The notes under the pieces are model-generated. The model was not told where the DNA came from and did not search any database. It saw only the letters and a list, made by a program, of their open reading frames with translations. A DNA stretch of 64,000 nt, from the NCBI GenBank assembly GCA_029641185.1, contig JAPWGK010000009.1, positions 446,501 to 510,500 of the forward strand. Reading direction: 5' to 3'. This stretch comes from Pseudofabraea citricarpa. Taxonomy: Eukaryota; Ascomycota; Leotiomycetes; Helotiales; Dermateaceae. Of this stretch, positions 44,909-57,395 are shown one piece after another. Within the stretch, counting starts at the first letter, position 1, and the number at the start of each line of letters is the position of its first letter. Made by a program: the position numbers and the translations under genes.

Positions 44909-47625
44909 TTAAACCATGATCCATTCACCATCGATCCCGCTCATATGTTTGGTCCATCGGAAGGCGCCACTGGTACTATTACTAGCAGCAGCAGGAGCAG
45001 CGCTGCGATCCGAGTTGGAGTCTTCCTTCTCGGCCCAGAGCTTCTCGAGAACCTCGAGGCCTGCAAGGTTATTGAGATAGCCACTGCGGCCCATTATCTC
45101 TCTGCATTTCGTGCGGACGATGGATTGCTGCAGCTCGTTGACGCACTCGCTACCGCTGATGAAGAGCGGCCACAGGAGGAACTTCTCAGCACCGCTACCC
45201 TGTTCCAGACTCGTCACGTAGTAGAGAACCTGCGAGACGAGGTTCTGGAAGTTGAGGTGCGAGGAGGGAAGGTTAGGACAAGCGAGGCGCTCTGTGTATA
45301 GGAGAGCCGAGTAGCGGAATGCTTCACTGATGTAGCCGAAGTCTCGCAGCTGGGTAGGAGATGGAGTGGGTTGCAGCTGAGACACTAATCGGCTCGGGTC
45401 GAACTCCCACGATTGCAGAGCAGATCGGCAGGCTTTCCATTCCGACCAGAAGGACGTGTTGAGATCTTCCGATGAGGGAGAGTTGGGCCGTCCTGTGGAT
45501 CCGAGCGGGAAGGCGTCATCGTCAAGAGTGGAGGCGAAGCCATTCCCGTCGAAGTTATGGGCGTGCAGGTTGTAGAAATCCACTAATGCTTGACCAGCGA
45601 GCTTGGGCCTTGGCATAGGGGGCGTTGGCCGGAGGAGGAGCGTTGTGGTGGGATAGTCAGGCATGATGGGACGGTGCTGAGCGAGGAGGTTCAGGCGTCC
45701 AAGTCTAGCGATGGTCTTGAAAAGAACACTGTCGCAGCCCGCGAGGTTCTCAAGGGCATGATTTGGATTTGCTGGATTCGCAACCATTTCTAAGAAGCCC
45801 CCTCGTAGTTGGGATTCTCGGTCGTTGATGCTGGCTGCGATGCCATCGAAGTATGTGAAGAGTGATTCCATCCAGCCCCAGTTCCCAGTCTCGAGACCAG
45901 ATTCTCGCATTCCCAGGATCTTCTTAACGCCTGCGAATTGTGTTCTAAACTGAGCTATGCCAGATTCACACATGCGGTAATGGCATAGAATAAATAATGT
46001 CGCGAGGACACAATCGTGTCTTGCTTTTGACGGGTCGCCAAGTTGCTCGTTGAGTAACTGCACAGCGAGGCTTCGATGCCGACATTCTTCCTGCATGGAT
46101 GAATCTTGAGCTTGGCTGTCAGATGATGATGCTTGTGGGGTGGTTCGTTGTGATGGGTTATATGATGATGTGTTGTTGATTTGATCGAGCTGTTCAAGCT
46201 CTGAAGGACGACGCCAGTTCTCTTGTCCCAGAGACTGCTTGCGCTTCATTCGTAGATTGCAAGCCGACAGTGCACAGATAGCATGCTGAAGACTGCGACT
46301 CGATGTGGCGAGACTCAGAATGTGTTCTCGATACGGATTGCTCGGACTGTCAATGACAACCACAGATGGGCAGATGACTTTATCATAGAAGTCCATGAAG
46401 AAAGAGATCCGTGGCGAAACGTCGGACGTATATGAAGATGAAAGTGATTCGTTATTTATTTGATAAGCTGCCTCGGCATCCGATGCAGCTTGGGAGGCTA
46501 CATCGTCGTCTCTCATGCTCGCCCAGCTGCGACCAAAGTGACTTGATCGGGCGCTGGTGCTGTAGACGTCCATTTCTTGCCTCCCTGCTTGGCCTTCACA
46601 GCGTCAGTAAAGGAACTTCAACCCGAGACGCACGACTAACCAAAGATGTCATCGCCGATGAAGATGTCAGCTTGACTGTGATGGCCCGCCGGAGAATGCT
46701 GGTGCTGTCGGCTCTCTTCGACCTCGTAGATGGTCTGGTGCGAGCTCAGGCTTGAACTCATCTCGGACTGCGCATAATACGGCTCTGGACACGACGTTGG
46801 ACCACGTGAATCCACCATCATGCCAATGTTTCCCACAACTGGGCTCTGGCCGGCATTCGAACTGGGCGTGGTATAATTGTACATGGGAACGGGGCTGTTG
46901 AGATAGGGGATGTCGTCGTGGGGGAACGACTGGCTGATGGGAGAATGCGCATATTCACTCTCGGCATAGGCACTCATAGCATCATGAACGGGCGAATTGG
47001 GCCCCAATCCCAGGGACATGTTCTCGCGAGCGAGGCTGAGGGTATGCAATCGTTGGAGCTGGGGCAGCTGCCTCTGATGGCTCATGGAATCATGGTGATA
47101 GTCGGGCACAGAGAACTCATTCGAAATGGCCATGTTCCAGTCGGGGATGGGCATTGGCGGGGCAGTGCCGTGGGGAGCCATGTTGACAAAGTCATAGTTG
47201 GTATACGCACTGACGGGCGTGTTTGCGCTGGACGACTCCATCTTGATCTTGACCTCGTCGCCATCCTGAAGCTGCGACTTTGTGAGGATGGAATTTGCTC
47301 GAGCTCGGCTGGTTGACGGAGGGGGACTTCGTTGCGCGGGGGCTGATCTCGCGACGGGTAGGGAAAGTCCTCGTAGCTTTCCTCGACTGGCCACGCCCAC
47401 GCCCCATGTTAATTGAGTTTTATAACCCGAACACTCTTTTCCAATCTCCAAGCACTGCGAACAATATGGTCGTCTGCGATCGCACTTCACACTTCTCTTG
47501 GTGCAAGTAAAACAGTCGTCACTGGCACCACTCGCAGGCGCTCTTCTACGCCTCTTCCGCTGTGGTTGCACTGTCGGCAGTTCCGAGGACTTGCTGGACG
47601 GCGGACACGAGACGGGTAAAGTCAT
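44909..47625 (-). CDS. Zn2Cys6 transcription factor
   Basis: Two exons, 47625-46641 and 46584-44909, with a 56-bp intron; 886 residues. The binuclear zinc cluster is C38-x2-C41-x6-C48-x6-C55-x2-C58-x6-C65, preceded by a basic stretch (RKRRRR) and followed by the conserved GYKTQLTWGVGVASRGKLRG segment. Residues of about 110-330 are Ser/Pro/Gln-rich. The second exon (about 330-886) resembles the fungal-specific regulatory domain of the Fungal_trans_2 kind, with FMDFYDKVICPSVVV and CALSACNLRMKRK segments. It is a nuclear DNA-binding regulator; targets are unknown. The acceptor is a tandem AAGCAG, allowing 886- or 887-residue forms. Very long repeat-rich flanks suggest long untranslated regions and complex control. 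Confidence 0.9.
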
Positions 47626-47962
47626 GATGATGGTGAGGATGGCGAGGCGGCAAAACAGGGAGAAGAGGAGGAGGCGGAGGAGTAAGTCGAGTTGGTGATG
47701 AGTGAGTTGGTTGTTGTCGTTGTTGTTGTTATGACGATGATGGGATGTAAGTGGCAGCTGTTGGGCACATTGAAATCGACGGGAGCATCAATGACGATAT
47801 GTGAAGGAGAATGAGGGAATCATTGAGGGACGTCAGAAAACGGTTTGGGGAGGTGGTGGTGGTAGTAGTGCTTGGGGACGAGGTCGTTGGTGGAGTCGCA
47901 GACGGGGGAAAGAGTACTGGGCCTACCAGGTCGACCTAGTTGGTGCAGGGCAGAGCAGGGCA

Positions 47963-48083
47963 GAGGGGGAGGGGGAGGGGGGGGAGAGAGGGAGAGAGGG
48001 AGGGAGTGAGTGAGAGAAAGAAAGAAAGAGAGAGAGAAGTGACAGGGTGACAGGGCTCTATCTCTCTCTCTCTCTCTCTCTCT
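47963..48083. repeat. G-run cluster, GA-rich tract and (TC)n tract
   Basis: G runs at 47965-47969, 47971-47975 and 47977-47984, then GAGA/GGGA DNA to about 48035, then TC repeats at 48058-48083. The GA and TC parts are mutually complementary. Lies about 340-460 bp upstream of the Zn2Cys6 start codon. Confidence 0.8.
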
Positions 48084-49430
48084 TTTCCTCCAGGTGGTTA
48101 TGGTGGTGGTGGTGGGTGGTGGGTGATGGTTAGTGGAGGTGGAGGTACTGTTGCTGCTGGTTGTCCTCGTCGCCTGCTGGTAGACATGCCCTACCACCAC
48201 TCACTCACTCCCACCACTCACTCCCTCCCTCCCTCTCCCACTCCCACTTCCTGGCTCTTTCGTATCAACATGAGGAGGCGGCCATGGGACTCTGGTTACT
48301 TGCTGCTGCTGCTGCATGCTTGCTCGCTCGCTCTCTCTAATGCCTGCACCCACTACACCACACTAGACCAGGGTCGCCGTCGCTGAGAGATCAACGCTGC
48401 GGGCATTGCATGGACCTCATCAGGGGGGCCAGAAGTCTGTAAGGGCCGAGGACCAGAATCCAACAGCCATCCGTCTCCGGCCCGCCAATCAACACGCCTG
48501 CACGGCTGTGGCTCTGCAGAGGAAGCACATCGCAGCCTTCCATGCAGGCATCTCACGAGCTTCTGTTGCTTCTTCCACCGATGATGGCGTCCCTTAATTG
48601 ATGTCTCGCAGGAAGAGGAACGCGGAATGTCTGGATTGAGCCAGAATCACAAGCAAGTTTCACGCCTCTCAACGAGGAAGGACAGAATGGTTCCTGAGAG
48701 GAAAACGCCTTGGACATTGTCCGCTTCCTACGACACTTCACCATCGACCAACCCCCCACCGCCCTATCCCCCACGGCATACCTCTGTCTTTCTCCCTCTC
48801 TCTTTTTTTTAGCCTTTAGGGGTACTGGATAGGTGCAGGGCATAAGCTTGCAGTCGGTCGTGCTGCTGCGAGTTGTGCCATGTATTTTCCGCACAGATCA
48901 GAACTTTGTTTGTGCAAGGTATCACCAACCGCCAACCATCCCTCCCTGAGTCCCATCTAGTCCCATCCATCCCTCCATCCCATCACACGGCGGCCGAGGT
49001 CTTCCCCTTCATCTCTTCACGACTTCGGACGTAGACGCCGGGTGCCAAATCTGCTATCCGCCTGGACTTGCTCCCACGGGTGTAGCAGGACCTAAGGCGT
49101 GCTGATCGCCCCGCGAGGCTATTATTGTTCCAGGCGGAGAAACTAGGTGCTGGCTGAAGGAGCAAACGACAACAATGGGTGGTTTCTTGACGATGTGTAG
49201 CGCTGTTTTGAGTGCCTGCAGAGGCGGAGATGAGGGAACTCATCACACTACCGTACCGTCGAGGGCAAGCCACCGACCAGTGACAGGGCCACGACCGTCT
49301 GGCGTCAAATGCAGCCATTGACGGAGCCCGGTGTGTGAGGCCCAGCGCGGGTGTGCACGACCACAGCTAGTTGCAGCATGTGCTCTCAGACAGACAGGAC
49401 GCCAGCAGGACACCCACCCACCAGCAGGAC

Positions 49431-49464
49431 AGTCGGACAGCAGACAGCAGACAGCAGACAGCAG
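49431..49464. repeat. (ACAGCAG)n minisatellite
   Basis: About four copies of a 7-bp unit, some interrupted by G. Confidence 0.75.
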
Positions 49465-50304
49465 GACACCAGCGAGGTACGGTACGAGGCTGCGGTCCCA
49501 GGCTCCCCTCGCTGTCGAAAGGCAGTCTTGCGAAGAAAGGCTTGTGCATGCTTGATTCGAGAGTCGCGCCACACAGCCTAACACGCAACAATGCAGCCGT
49601 TTGTCCACAACCCCCCCAACCCTCGCCGATGGCGTGGGCCCTTCCTTGGGATTCGCACAACCGCGCAGAGTCGCATCGCCAGTGCGCATGTTATATTGTT
49701 GCAAACACTCAATCGCAGGTCCTCGGGCCAATTGATAGGAAGGATCTCGCACCACGATGATGCGAGCAGACGACCGGACGATAAGACCAGGCTGGAGCCG
49801 TGTGTGCTCAGTGCGTGCTGCTGGTCAAGATAAGGAATGTTCGATGTCAAGTCTGTCGATGCTCGATAGCTCTCAGTGCAACTGTGCGCAGGGATGCGGA
49901 GTGGGAGGGGTGAGGGGGAGAGCTTGCAAGTTCCTAGTTGCCAGAGAGAGGGGGGGGGGTTAGGGCGCGGACGCTGATGGGGGCCAGGTAGATGCTAGAC
50001 AGGCTGGCCCTGGTACTGTACTCTGTGAAGTAGGCTTCGAGTGGACGACAGGGAGCTCCGGTGCTCTGCTCCTGGCGATGGTCGACTTCGCTTCCCGGGC
50101 ACCCTGTACATTTCCCATCCTCGATAGATGTCAGTGACTTAGTTACCAGTCGTGGGCTCCAGAAGTTGACTCGTGCATATATGGTTGCACGTCTGCATTC
50201 CACCCTCTAGCTGGTCGGTGCTGGTGGTGGATGGGATGGGTGGATGGATGATTGAGATGAGCGACAGATGGTGCGCCGTGTGAGATCCAATAATAACAAG
50301 CATT

Positions 50305-50432
50305 GTGTGTGGTGGTGGTGGTGGTAGAGGTGGTGGTGGTAGAGGTGGTGGTGGTGATGGTGATGATGGTGGTGGCTCGCTGTGTTGCTGTGGCACTGAC
50401 TTGGGCATTGGCACTGGCACTGGCACTGGCAC
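50305..50432. repeat. GGT-rich and (CACTGG)n repeats
   Basis: GGTGGTGGTAGA units at about 50311-50370 and four to five CACTGG units at about 50407-50432. Confidence 0.8.
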
Positions 50433-50540
50433 TTGTCTTCCGGCAGAGCTGACATTGGCTTTGATGTCATGAAGTCTCAAGTCGACAACCCGCCCGTCCC
50501 CGTGCTGAAGTAAAAAAGAAATAAAGTAGAGTTCACGGGT

Positions 50541-50577
50541 CGGATGGGATGGGATGGGATGGGATGGGATGGGATGG
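50541..50577. repeat. (GGGAT)n microsatellite
   Basis: About seven perfect GGGAT copies. Confidence 0.9.
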
Positions 50578-53182
50578 ATCATGGATGGCGGGCATTAACA
50601 CGGCAATCGAGAGGAACAATAATAAATTAGCGAGAGAGTAGTGAGTTGAGAGAGTGAGTAGTGGTAGTGAGTGAGTAGTGATGGACGGGGCGGACACCCT
50701 CTCAGTGCTCAGCGCTCAGTGCTCTCACTACTCACTACTCACTCGGTACTCACTAGGTACTCACGGTCACTTGCCTATTGCCCACCAGGATCCCCCTCTC
50801 GGCCACCACCCCTCCCCAAAAACAAAAAACAAAAACAACATCAGTCAGTCAGTCAGTCAGGTCAGTGCTTCTCCCTCACAACCACTTTGTTCCTGTATTA
50901 TTATCATTATCATTATTACTTACTGCTAACCTGCTATGTACAGTACCACACGGCTCAGCATTGCCTCCCCCCCAGCTCTCTCGCTCTTACTTCACCTTCT
51001 ATACTCGCCAGTGCGCCGCCCAGGACACAGCTGCTGCAGTTCGCTGTGTGCTTCGAGCTTCTGCATGGTGAGCGGGTGCATCCACTACTACCGCCCTTGT
51101 ACCGGCCACTACTGGCACCACAGCAGCTGCCAGCATCGACAGCCTCGATGCACCCAATCGTATCTTGCGCTGGCCATCAGCGTGCATGCCCCACAGCCGG
51201 CGGCGCAGGCGCAGACGTGCAGCATGGGATATAAAAGCGACATGGGAGACATGGCTATCTCTGTCCGGCAGGACGCTAGAAGGGTTCTAGTCTCAATGGA
51301 AGCTTTTCCCACCGTTCGTCTGTGCTTCCAAACATTCCAGACGGTCACGATAGAAGGCTGGAAGCCGCCGATGACCTGAACAAATCCCGTCTGCCCTCGC
51401 CTGTCTCGACCCTCTGAATCTCGTATCCTGGATCAAGCTTCTTCTTGTCGATTCAGAGCCAAGTATATGCTCTCTAGACCGCTCGCCCAGCCTGCGCGAA
51501 CATGAGACAGCAGCAAAGGTAGATGCTCGGCCGGAGCTCTGCCCCAAAGTTGGAACCTCAATACCATCTCACCATCCTCACCACCTCAGCCAGTGGGGTT
51601 TTGAGTTCGCAAATCCAGACACGACATACCGTACCTCCCTATTGCTTTTTTTGACTTCGATGCTTGATGTTAGCCTCCCTCTCCAGAAGCGCACCACATC
51701 CAGCCGTCGACCTGAGCAATCCTTCGGCGCTCAGATTGGTATTCTTGGGGGGCCATCCCATCATCTCACGGCTTCCCCGAGGCTGAAAATAATGATGGTC
51801 GAAATGTCCGTTACACCAAAGCCTTACGTGATGCTTGGTGAAGGGGACTTGGGGACTTGGGAACCAACCAAAGGATTGCAGCCGAGCTTGCCCCTCACTG
51901 GTCCTGAGTCGCATGGCTGAATCGTAGGCTACGGACACCGGACACTAGATGAGCGGACGATGGGGGCGACCAGCGCCTAACGGCGAGGCTCGCTCATTGG
52001 ATGGGCGGGTGAGATGAGCATCAATCATGAGGACCAACAACGCTGCTGCAGCTAAGAGTCGAGGGTAGTGTGTACATTCTGGTACATGGCCAACCGTCAA
52101 CGGCGCTGCTGGCTGGAGGAGGAGCAAGAAAGCACACGCTCGCGGATGGAAAGCGAGGCAAAAGGAGAAGTTAGTCAGAAAGCCATCATCGAGGGCATCT
52201 GCTCGCAGCCGTATCTCGATTTGCGAGGCTTGCGCTGGCCCTCACCGCTGATTCGACGGAAATTTATGAGTTGGTGGTCCTGCGAGCAAAGATCGTGGCG
52301 CAAAGATAAAGTTGATGGAACGTTACCTTCCTATACAGGATCGACATCCGTTCTCCACAGACGCCTGATTCGAACATTTCCAGACACCGCTTTCCATTCC
52401 TGCCCGAATTATCAGGATGCCGTCTTGACATTCATCTCGACATGCTCTCCCTCCTGACTCCTGAGTCTCCCGAGCCGAGCAAGCAGAGTTCAGGACTACC
52501 ACGACGGAGAGCGGCGCTCATGCATAACTTTATTCTCTTAAGGATCTGACGACAGGGGAACTAGACTATTTTGACCTGGCGGGATCTTGAGCTCTGTACC
52601 TCGGCGCGTCTGTGAAATGATGCTCTCGGGAAGGATTGATCAAAGCAGGGAAGTCGCCAACACGAGATTAGCATTATCGCGATCCTGACGCGCGAAGGAC
52701 GTGACGTCGTGGAGACCGTACTTCTTGGGGGGACGATCCGGGTCAAATGTTCCAAGTGTATATGCAGAGACGGAGTGGGGGGGACATCAGATGAGGGGTT
52801 GGACAGATACTGAGATAGGAGGGATTACAGTAGTTAGATTTGGAATAATGGATTCAACAAATAGCAGACGTCGCGACAAGGTACGTCGATTCGTCTAAAG
52901 CAGATGTTCCAAGGCCCAAGCTCCCAACCAACAACCCATCCTCGCTTCGCAGCGTTTTCCACATTTCTTTCGACACCGACTCTCTTCTCGGCATCACCAA
53001 CATCGAGCATGCGCTTCCTCGGGAAGCTCGGGGCAAATCACGTGTGTCTCTGGAACGGCGAAACGTAGCTCCGACCCAACCTTAATTCCACGCCAAGATA
53101 TGAAAATGTTGTATCGGAGATTTCACGATATCCATACCAAGTTGCGACAACCAAAAAACGACGGCATTGCAACACCGCAACC

Positions 53183-53962
53183 ATGGGACGTGAACTACAA
53201 AAGAAGAAGAACCGATCTTCCATCTCGAAGATCAAGATGAAGCCGAAATCTAAACGGGTCAACCCGCTTGGAAATCCCATCATCGCTGCAAACTGGTAAG
53301 CAGATTGATTGCAACTCCACCCCTCCACGGATCACTTACCTCACCTTACCTCACCTTCGCAACACACACTAACACCTTACAACAGGAACCAAGCCGAAAC
53401 CTTGACACAGAATTACAGAAGGTTAGGACTCACCAGTCGATTGAATGCCGCCACGGGTGGAATCGAGAAACTCCGCACTGGCAAAGACACACATTCGAAG
53501 ACGTCAACCATCAACAAGCTGGCGATAGAGAACTCTTTCCCCACGACCATTGCACCAACCGAAGCGCGAGTCGAACGCGACCCCGAGACAGGCAAGATCC
53601 TGCGAGTGATCCACAGCGGTTCTCGACCCAACCCGCTCAACGACCCTCTCAATTCGGATTCCGAAGACGAGGAAGAGAAAGAGTATGAGGAGTTCAATGG
53701 GTTCGACGGTGAAGAGAAGCCCCAGAATGATATCGTTCAGAAACTCGAAGAGCTCGCGTCGAGAGAGGCGCCGAAGAAAGAGAGAACCCAGAGCGAGCGT
53801 GAGCGTGAATGGATTGAGGGACTGGTCCGGGCTCACGGAGACGATTACACACGCATGTTCCGCGACCGCAAGCTCAACCCCATGCAGCAGACGGAGAACG
53901 ACATCAGAAGGCGCATCGGGAAATGGAGGGCCAAGGGTGGATCGATCGAGGCGGCGAATTAA
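53183..53962 (+). CDS. NOP16: 60S ribosome biogenesis protein Nop16
   Basis: Two exons, 53183-53295 and 53386-53962, with a 90-bp intron; 229 residues. Starts MGRELQKKKNRSS, a very basic head, then [27 protein letters not shown], the signature of Nop16. The centre has an acidic SDSEDEEEKEYEEF run, and the C-terminus has the conserved HGDDYTRMFRDRKLNPMQQT and IRRRIGKWRAKGG. Nop16 is a nucleolar component of early pre-60S particles and helps 25S/5.8S rRNA processing. Length agrees with the family. The intron position after codon 37 keeps the NW-NQ motif intact. Housekeeping gene, with no link to the repeat-rich DNA on both sides. Confidence 0.95.
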
Positions 53963-55056
53963 AAAGTCCGCGAGGGCTGCTCTCGTGCGGACTTGAGATG
54001 GGATGTGTCGGACCTTGGACTGGAGGAAAAGTTTCTGGTGGCTGTGCATTTGCTTGAGGATTTTTTCGAAGCCATGTTTGGAGTTTGGGTGTCTTGGTCT
54101 ATGTCTGTTGGCGGTAGAAATGGGATGCGACCATCACCTCGATCCTATGATAGAAGAATATTGAAGAATTCGAAAACTCGCACTGGAAGTTATGAGCTTT
54201 TTTTCTTTCTCTCTTTCTTGCATCCGATCGTGTAATCCAGTACTGTGCCGTACGGATCATGCGTACATACATGCATGCATGCATCCTTGACAGTGCTGTA
54301 GAGCACAATAAAGTTTCTCCTGCGAACGAACATCAACCATCTCCTTCTTAATCTTACTCTTATTCTTCTTATCCTTATCCTTATCCAACAAACTCTCCTT
54401 CCCTCATGTGGGCTCGTGTGGGAGGAATTAAGTTAGGTTTTGTTCGTTCAGTTATATGATAGTAAGCAAGCAAGCAATCCAATCCAGAACCGGGATCAAG
54501 CATCCATCGAGGATCCAGCATCCCTCCATCCATCCATCCATCTATCGAAAAAAAATCAAAACTGGAAACTCAACTTCTAACACGATCAAGCACCATCCCT
54601 CCCTTCATCTTCTCTCATTAGGCTTTTCGCTTCAGAGCACGCACAGAGCACAGAGCACAGGTACAAAGCTTCACGGGGAATTCTTTTTTTTTTGGTTTTG
54701 GCTTTTGGCTTTTGGGTTTCGGCAGTTTTGTTTTGGAGCAGAGTGTTTTTTTTTTTGTGTTTTGGTTTTTGCTTTTACTTTTGATCGTCTTGCTTGGGAT
54801 TCGGGAGGGGAAAGGGAAGGGAAGGGAAAGTTAGGGGAAAGTTAGGGGATCTCGGATCTTGTTGTTTGTTTTTGAGTTTGGGATTTTTGGGTTTGGGGGG
54901 TTTTGTAAGGAGGGGTTGCAGTTTGGAGTTTGGAGTAGGTGGGTGAGGAGAGGAGAAGAGGGGGTGTTATATTATAGGTAGATGAATGGATGGATGTTGG
55001 TAATAGTAGGGAGAAGGCGTCAGAGTCTCTTCTCCTTTTCCTTCTCTTCGTGTTTT

Positions 55057-55058
<2 letters not shown>

Positions 55059-55088
<30 letters not shown>
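55059..55088. repeat. poly(T) tract
   Basis: Uninterrupted run of 30 T. Confidence 0.95.
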
Positions 55089-55621
55089 CAAGACGGGAAG
55101 AGGGGGTGCTCGAGAGAGGATTAAACAAAGTTCAATGAAAAGCTAATTCTTGAGGAATCTGCGGGGGAGGGGGGAGAAAGATATAAAGACGAGTTTTTTT
55201 GTTCTTACTTGTTCAACCTCGGATAACGACGAGAAGAGAAGTGTTTAGGCTTAAGTTATATGCATATGAATGACCTAGGGTAAGTCATCCGAGAATAGGT
55301 ATTCCAAGGAATACCTTTTTTTTGGCTTAGATTATACCTGATCTCGCATATATACAGCTAAGTATTACAGATACGGCAAAACAAATCTTAAAGAAAATGA
55401 CAACAGGACTCCAGCTAGCAGCAAGAAAAACAAACCCGTTATTCTAGATAAAAAAAAAAAGGAAAAACCAAGAGGAATTGACACTTGCACGTAAACTCTC
55501 CATAGGAGTATCATAATCCCGAGGAGTGGCATACACCCTTAAGTACACAAATAGAGAGTTTTCTTTGACCGTCTTGGCAAGAGAGTTAGGAGGAATACTA
55601 CTATGGAGAACCGAAGAATAC

Positions 55622-55757
55622 ATATCGGGATATTGCTTCACCGTGCGTATCGCTGCTTGTGAATTGAACGGCTAGTTTGCAAGAATCAAAGAGTCTATAT
55701 CGGGAAACCGCTTGACCGCGTCGTTGCTGGTGAATCGAACGGCTGATTTCTATCTAG
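55622..55757. repeat. degenerate 75-bp tandem repeat
   Basis: Units start at 55622 and 55697 with ATATCGGGA, then share GCTT.ACCG, GCTG.TGAAT and GAACGGCT. Differences are mostly transitions and small indels. Confidence 0.65.
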
Positions 55758-57395
55758 CATAGGTATGGGAACGAAGCGTATTTTTATGTGTGCGTGTGTG
55801 TTTGTGTGTGTTTAGAAAAGAAAACTGAAGATCCTTACCAGTAACCATTAACTCCCTGTTATCAAGAATAAACTTAACCTCTGATCCCTATATCGACGTG
55901 TCCAACGTATTAAACATCCCACTGGAGCAGATTCCTGTATAAGACCTCAACTTGATTCAAACCACTCTAATCCTGTCATCTAATTCCTTGAAAGTCCTTC
56001 CTCGACAATTTCTCCCTCCTACACAAGACTTGGAAAACTTGAAAAATGCCCTTTGCTGGAAGTTGAACTTAAAAACTATCTTAATCCTGCTATCTCGATA
56101 ACCAGAGTCGGGGAAGCCTCTCATTTCTCCACACTATAAATACCCGTGCGTGCGTGCGTGCGTGCGCATCCCCGTGAACCTGTCATAGCGGCGGCATGTA
56201 GTCGAGTTCTATGTAGCGAGGGAGGGAGGTGCTTCTGTGCAACGAACCAATGCGTTGGGATGGATCTTTTCAGAAAAGAAACATAAAAGTTCAAGTTTTA
56301 AGTATTATCGATATCGAACGTGTTTGTCTCGCACAGGATGTTGATAATTTCAATCTAATAAAGAATTTCAAGTAAGAGTTTTAAGACAAGGTCATCTGAC
56401 TGACTTTCCTCTTATGTTAAAAGCCCCGCGAGCTTTGCTGATATTTCTAGGTTATATCTTCCCGGCCCTGGAAGATGATAGTTAGGCAGTAAATCCTGAT
56501 ATAGAGATAGATATAGGAGAGGAATAGGATATATGAAACCTAGATAAATTAAACACTTTATCCTATACAACCGAGTCGGTTAAGTTATTAAATGCGCGAG
56601 ACGAAGAAGCACGTTTAAGATATTCTCTTAGAGCCCGAATAAAGATCTCATAAACGACAGATTTTAACTCGGGCGAGGAACTCAAAAGAACCAAGACCCT
56701 CTTTACAAATCCTTGTTTCTTCTATTATTTATTTAACATCTAGACAGGACTCGAAACTGCCGAGGTGAGTTAAAGAATAAAGAGCGACGACGAAAACTCT
56801 CCAAACTCGTTATTGATTATAGTATTTCAAATTCTTCGCTTCGTCTTGTCGCTTACCTATATGGTTGTTATATTGTTTGGCCCAGCGGAGATATAAATTG
56901 ATTGATGATAAAACGCAGCTGCTCCTGCAAGCAATTGAATTTGTGATGCCTTCCTCTTATTGACTAGGCTTTCGTGTGTCTATTGTTTTGGCGTGTTAAA
57001 GTTTCAATATACCTCCCCCCCCCCTTCCTGGCGTTCGTTCTTTTGTTGCATATCGCACCGAATATGGTATTACTATGAATGAAGACCCGACAGCGAGCTG
57101 ATCACTACGATCGAATTGGTCGTCAATCTGATAACACGGACAGTGTTTGCGAGGGCATTTGATTCGTACAATGTCCAGTTTAGAAAATATGAGATTTCCT
57201 AGAAGCCATGATTGCAGAGAACACCAGGCATGTGTCAAGCTGGTCAAAGCGACTGAAATGAGCTGCTGTACAGAACAGCCATCGTTGATATCAATACATG
57301 CTAACTAACCGCTTAAAAAAACGTGTACATCTCATTGTAATGAGTATTAGTTTAACTATAGCGATCTATGTACATGTAATCGGAGAAAATAATAT

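Larger units (their letters stand above)
47626..53182. other. long gene-poor region upstream of the Zn2Cys6 gene and NOP16
   Basis: 5.6 kb between two divergent starts. Holds purine-rich and G-rich tracts at 47.95-48.05 kb, a TC run, and GGGAT, ACAGCAG, GGT-rich and CACTGG repeats at 49.4-50.6 kb. The many overlapping ORFs (for example 49243-49755 and 50671-51234) follow repeat composition and have no domains. No gene called. Confidence 0.45.
53963..57395. other. convergent gene-poor, partly AT-rich region
   Basis: 3.4 kb between NOP16 and YPP1 3' ends. Contains GCAT repeats (54272-54284), a 30-base T run (55059-55088), a degenerate 75-bp tandem repeat (55622-55757), a GTGC run (56148-56166) and AT-rich DNA from 55.2 to 57.0 kb with stops in all frames. 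This may be a decayed transposon, but no coding trace is recognisable. Confidence 0.5.

Noticed and set aside
49243..49755. 170-codon open frame and several overlapping frames on both strands
   Set aside because: The frames compete over the same DNA, follow an ACAGCAG repeat and show no recognisable protein pattern.
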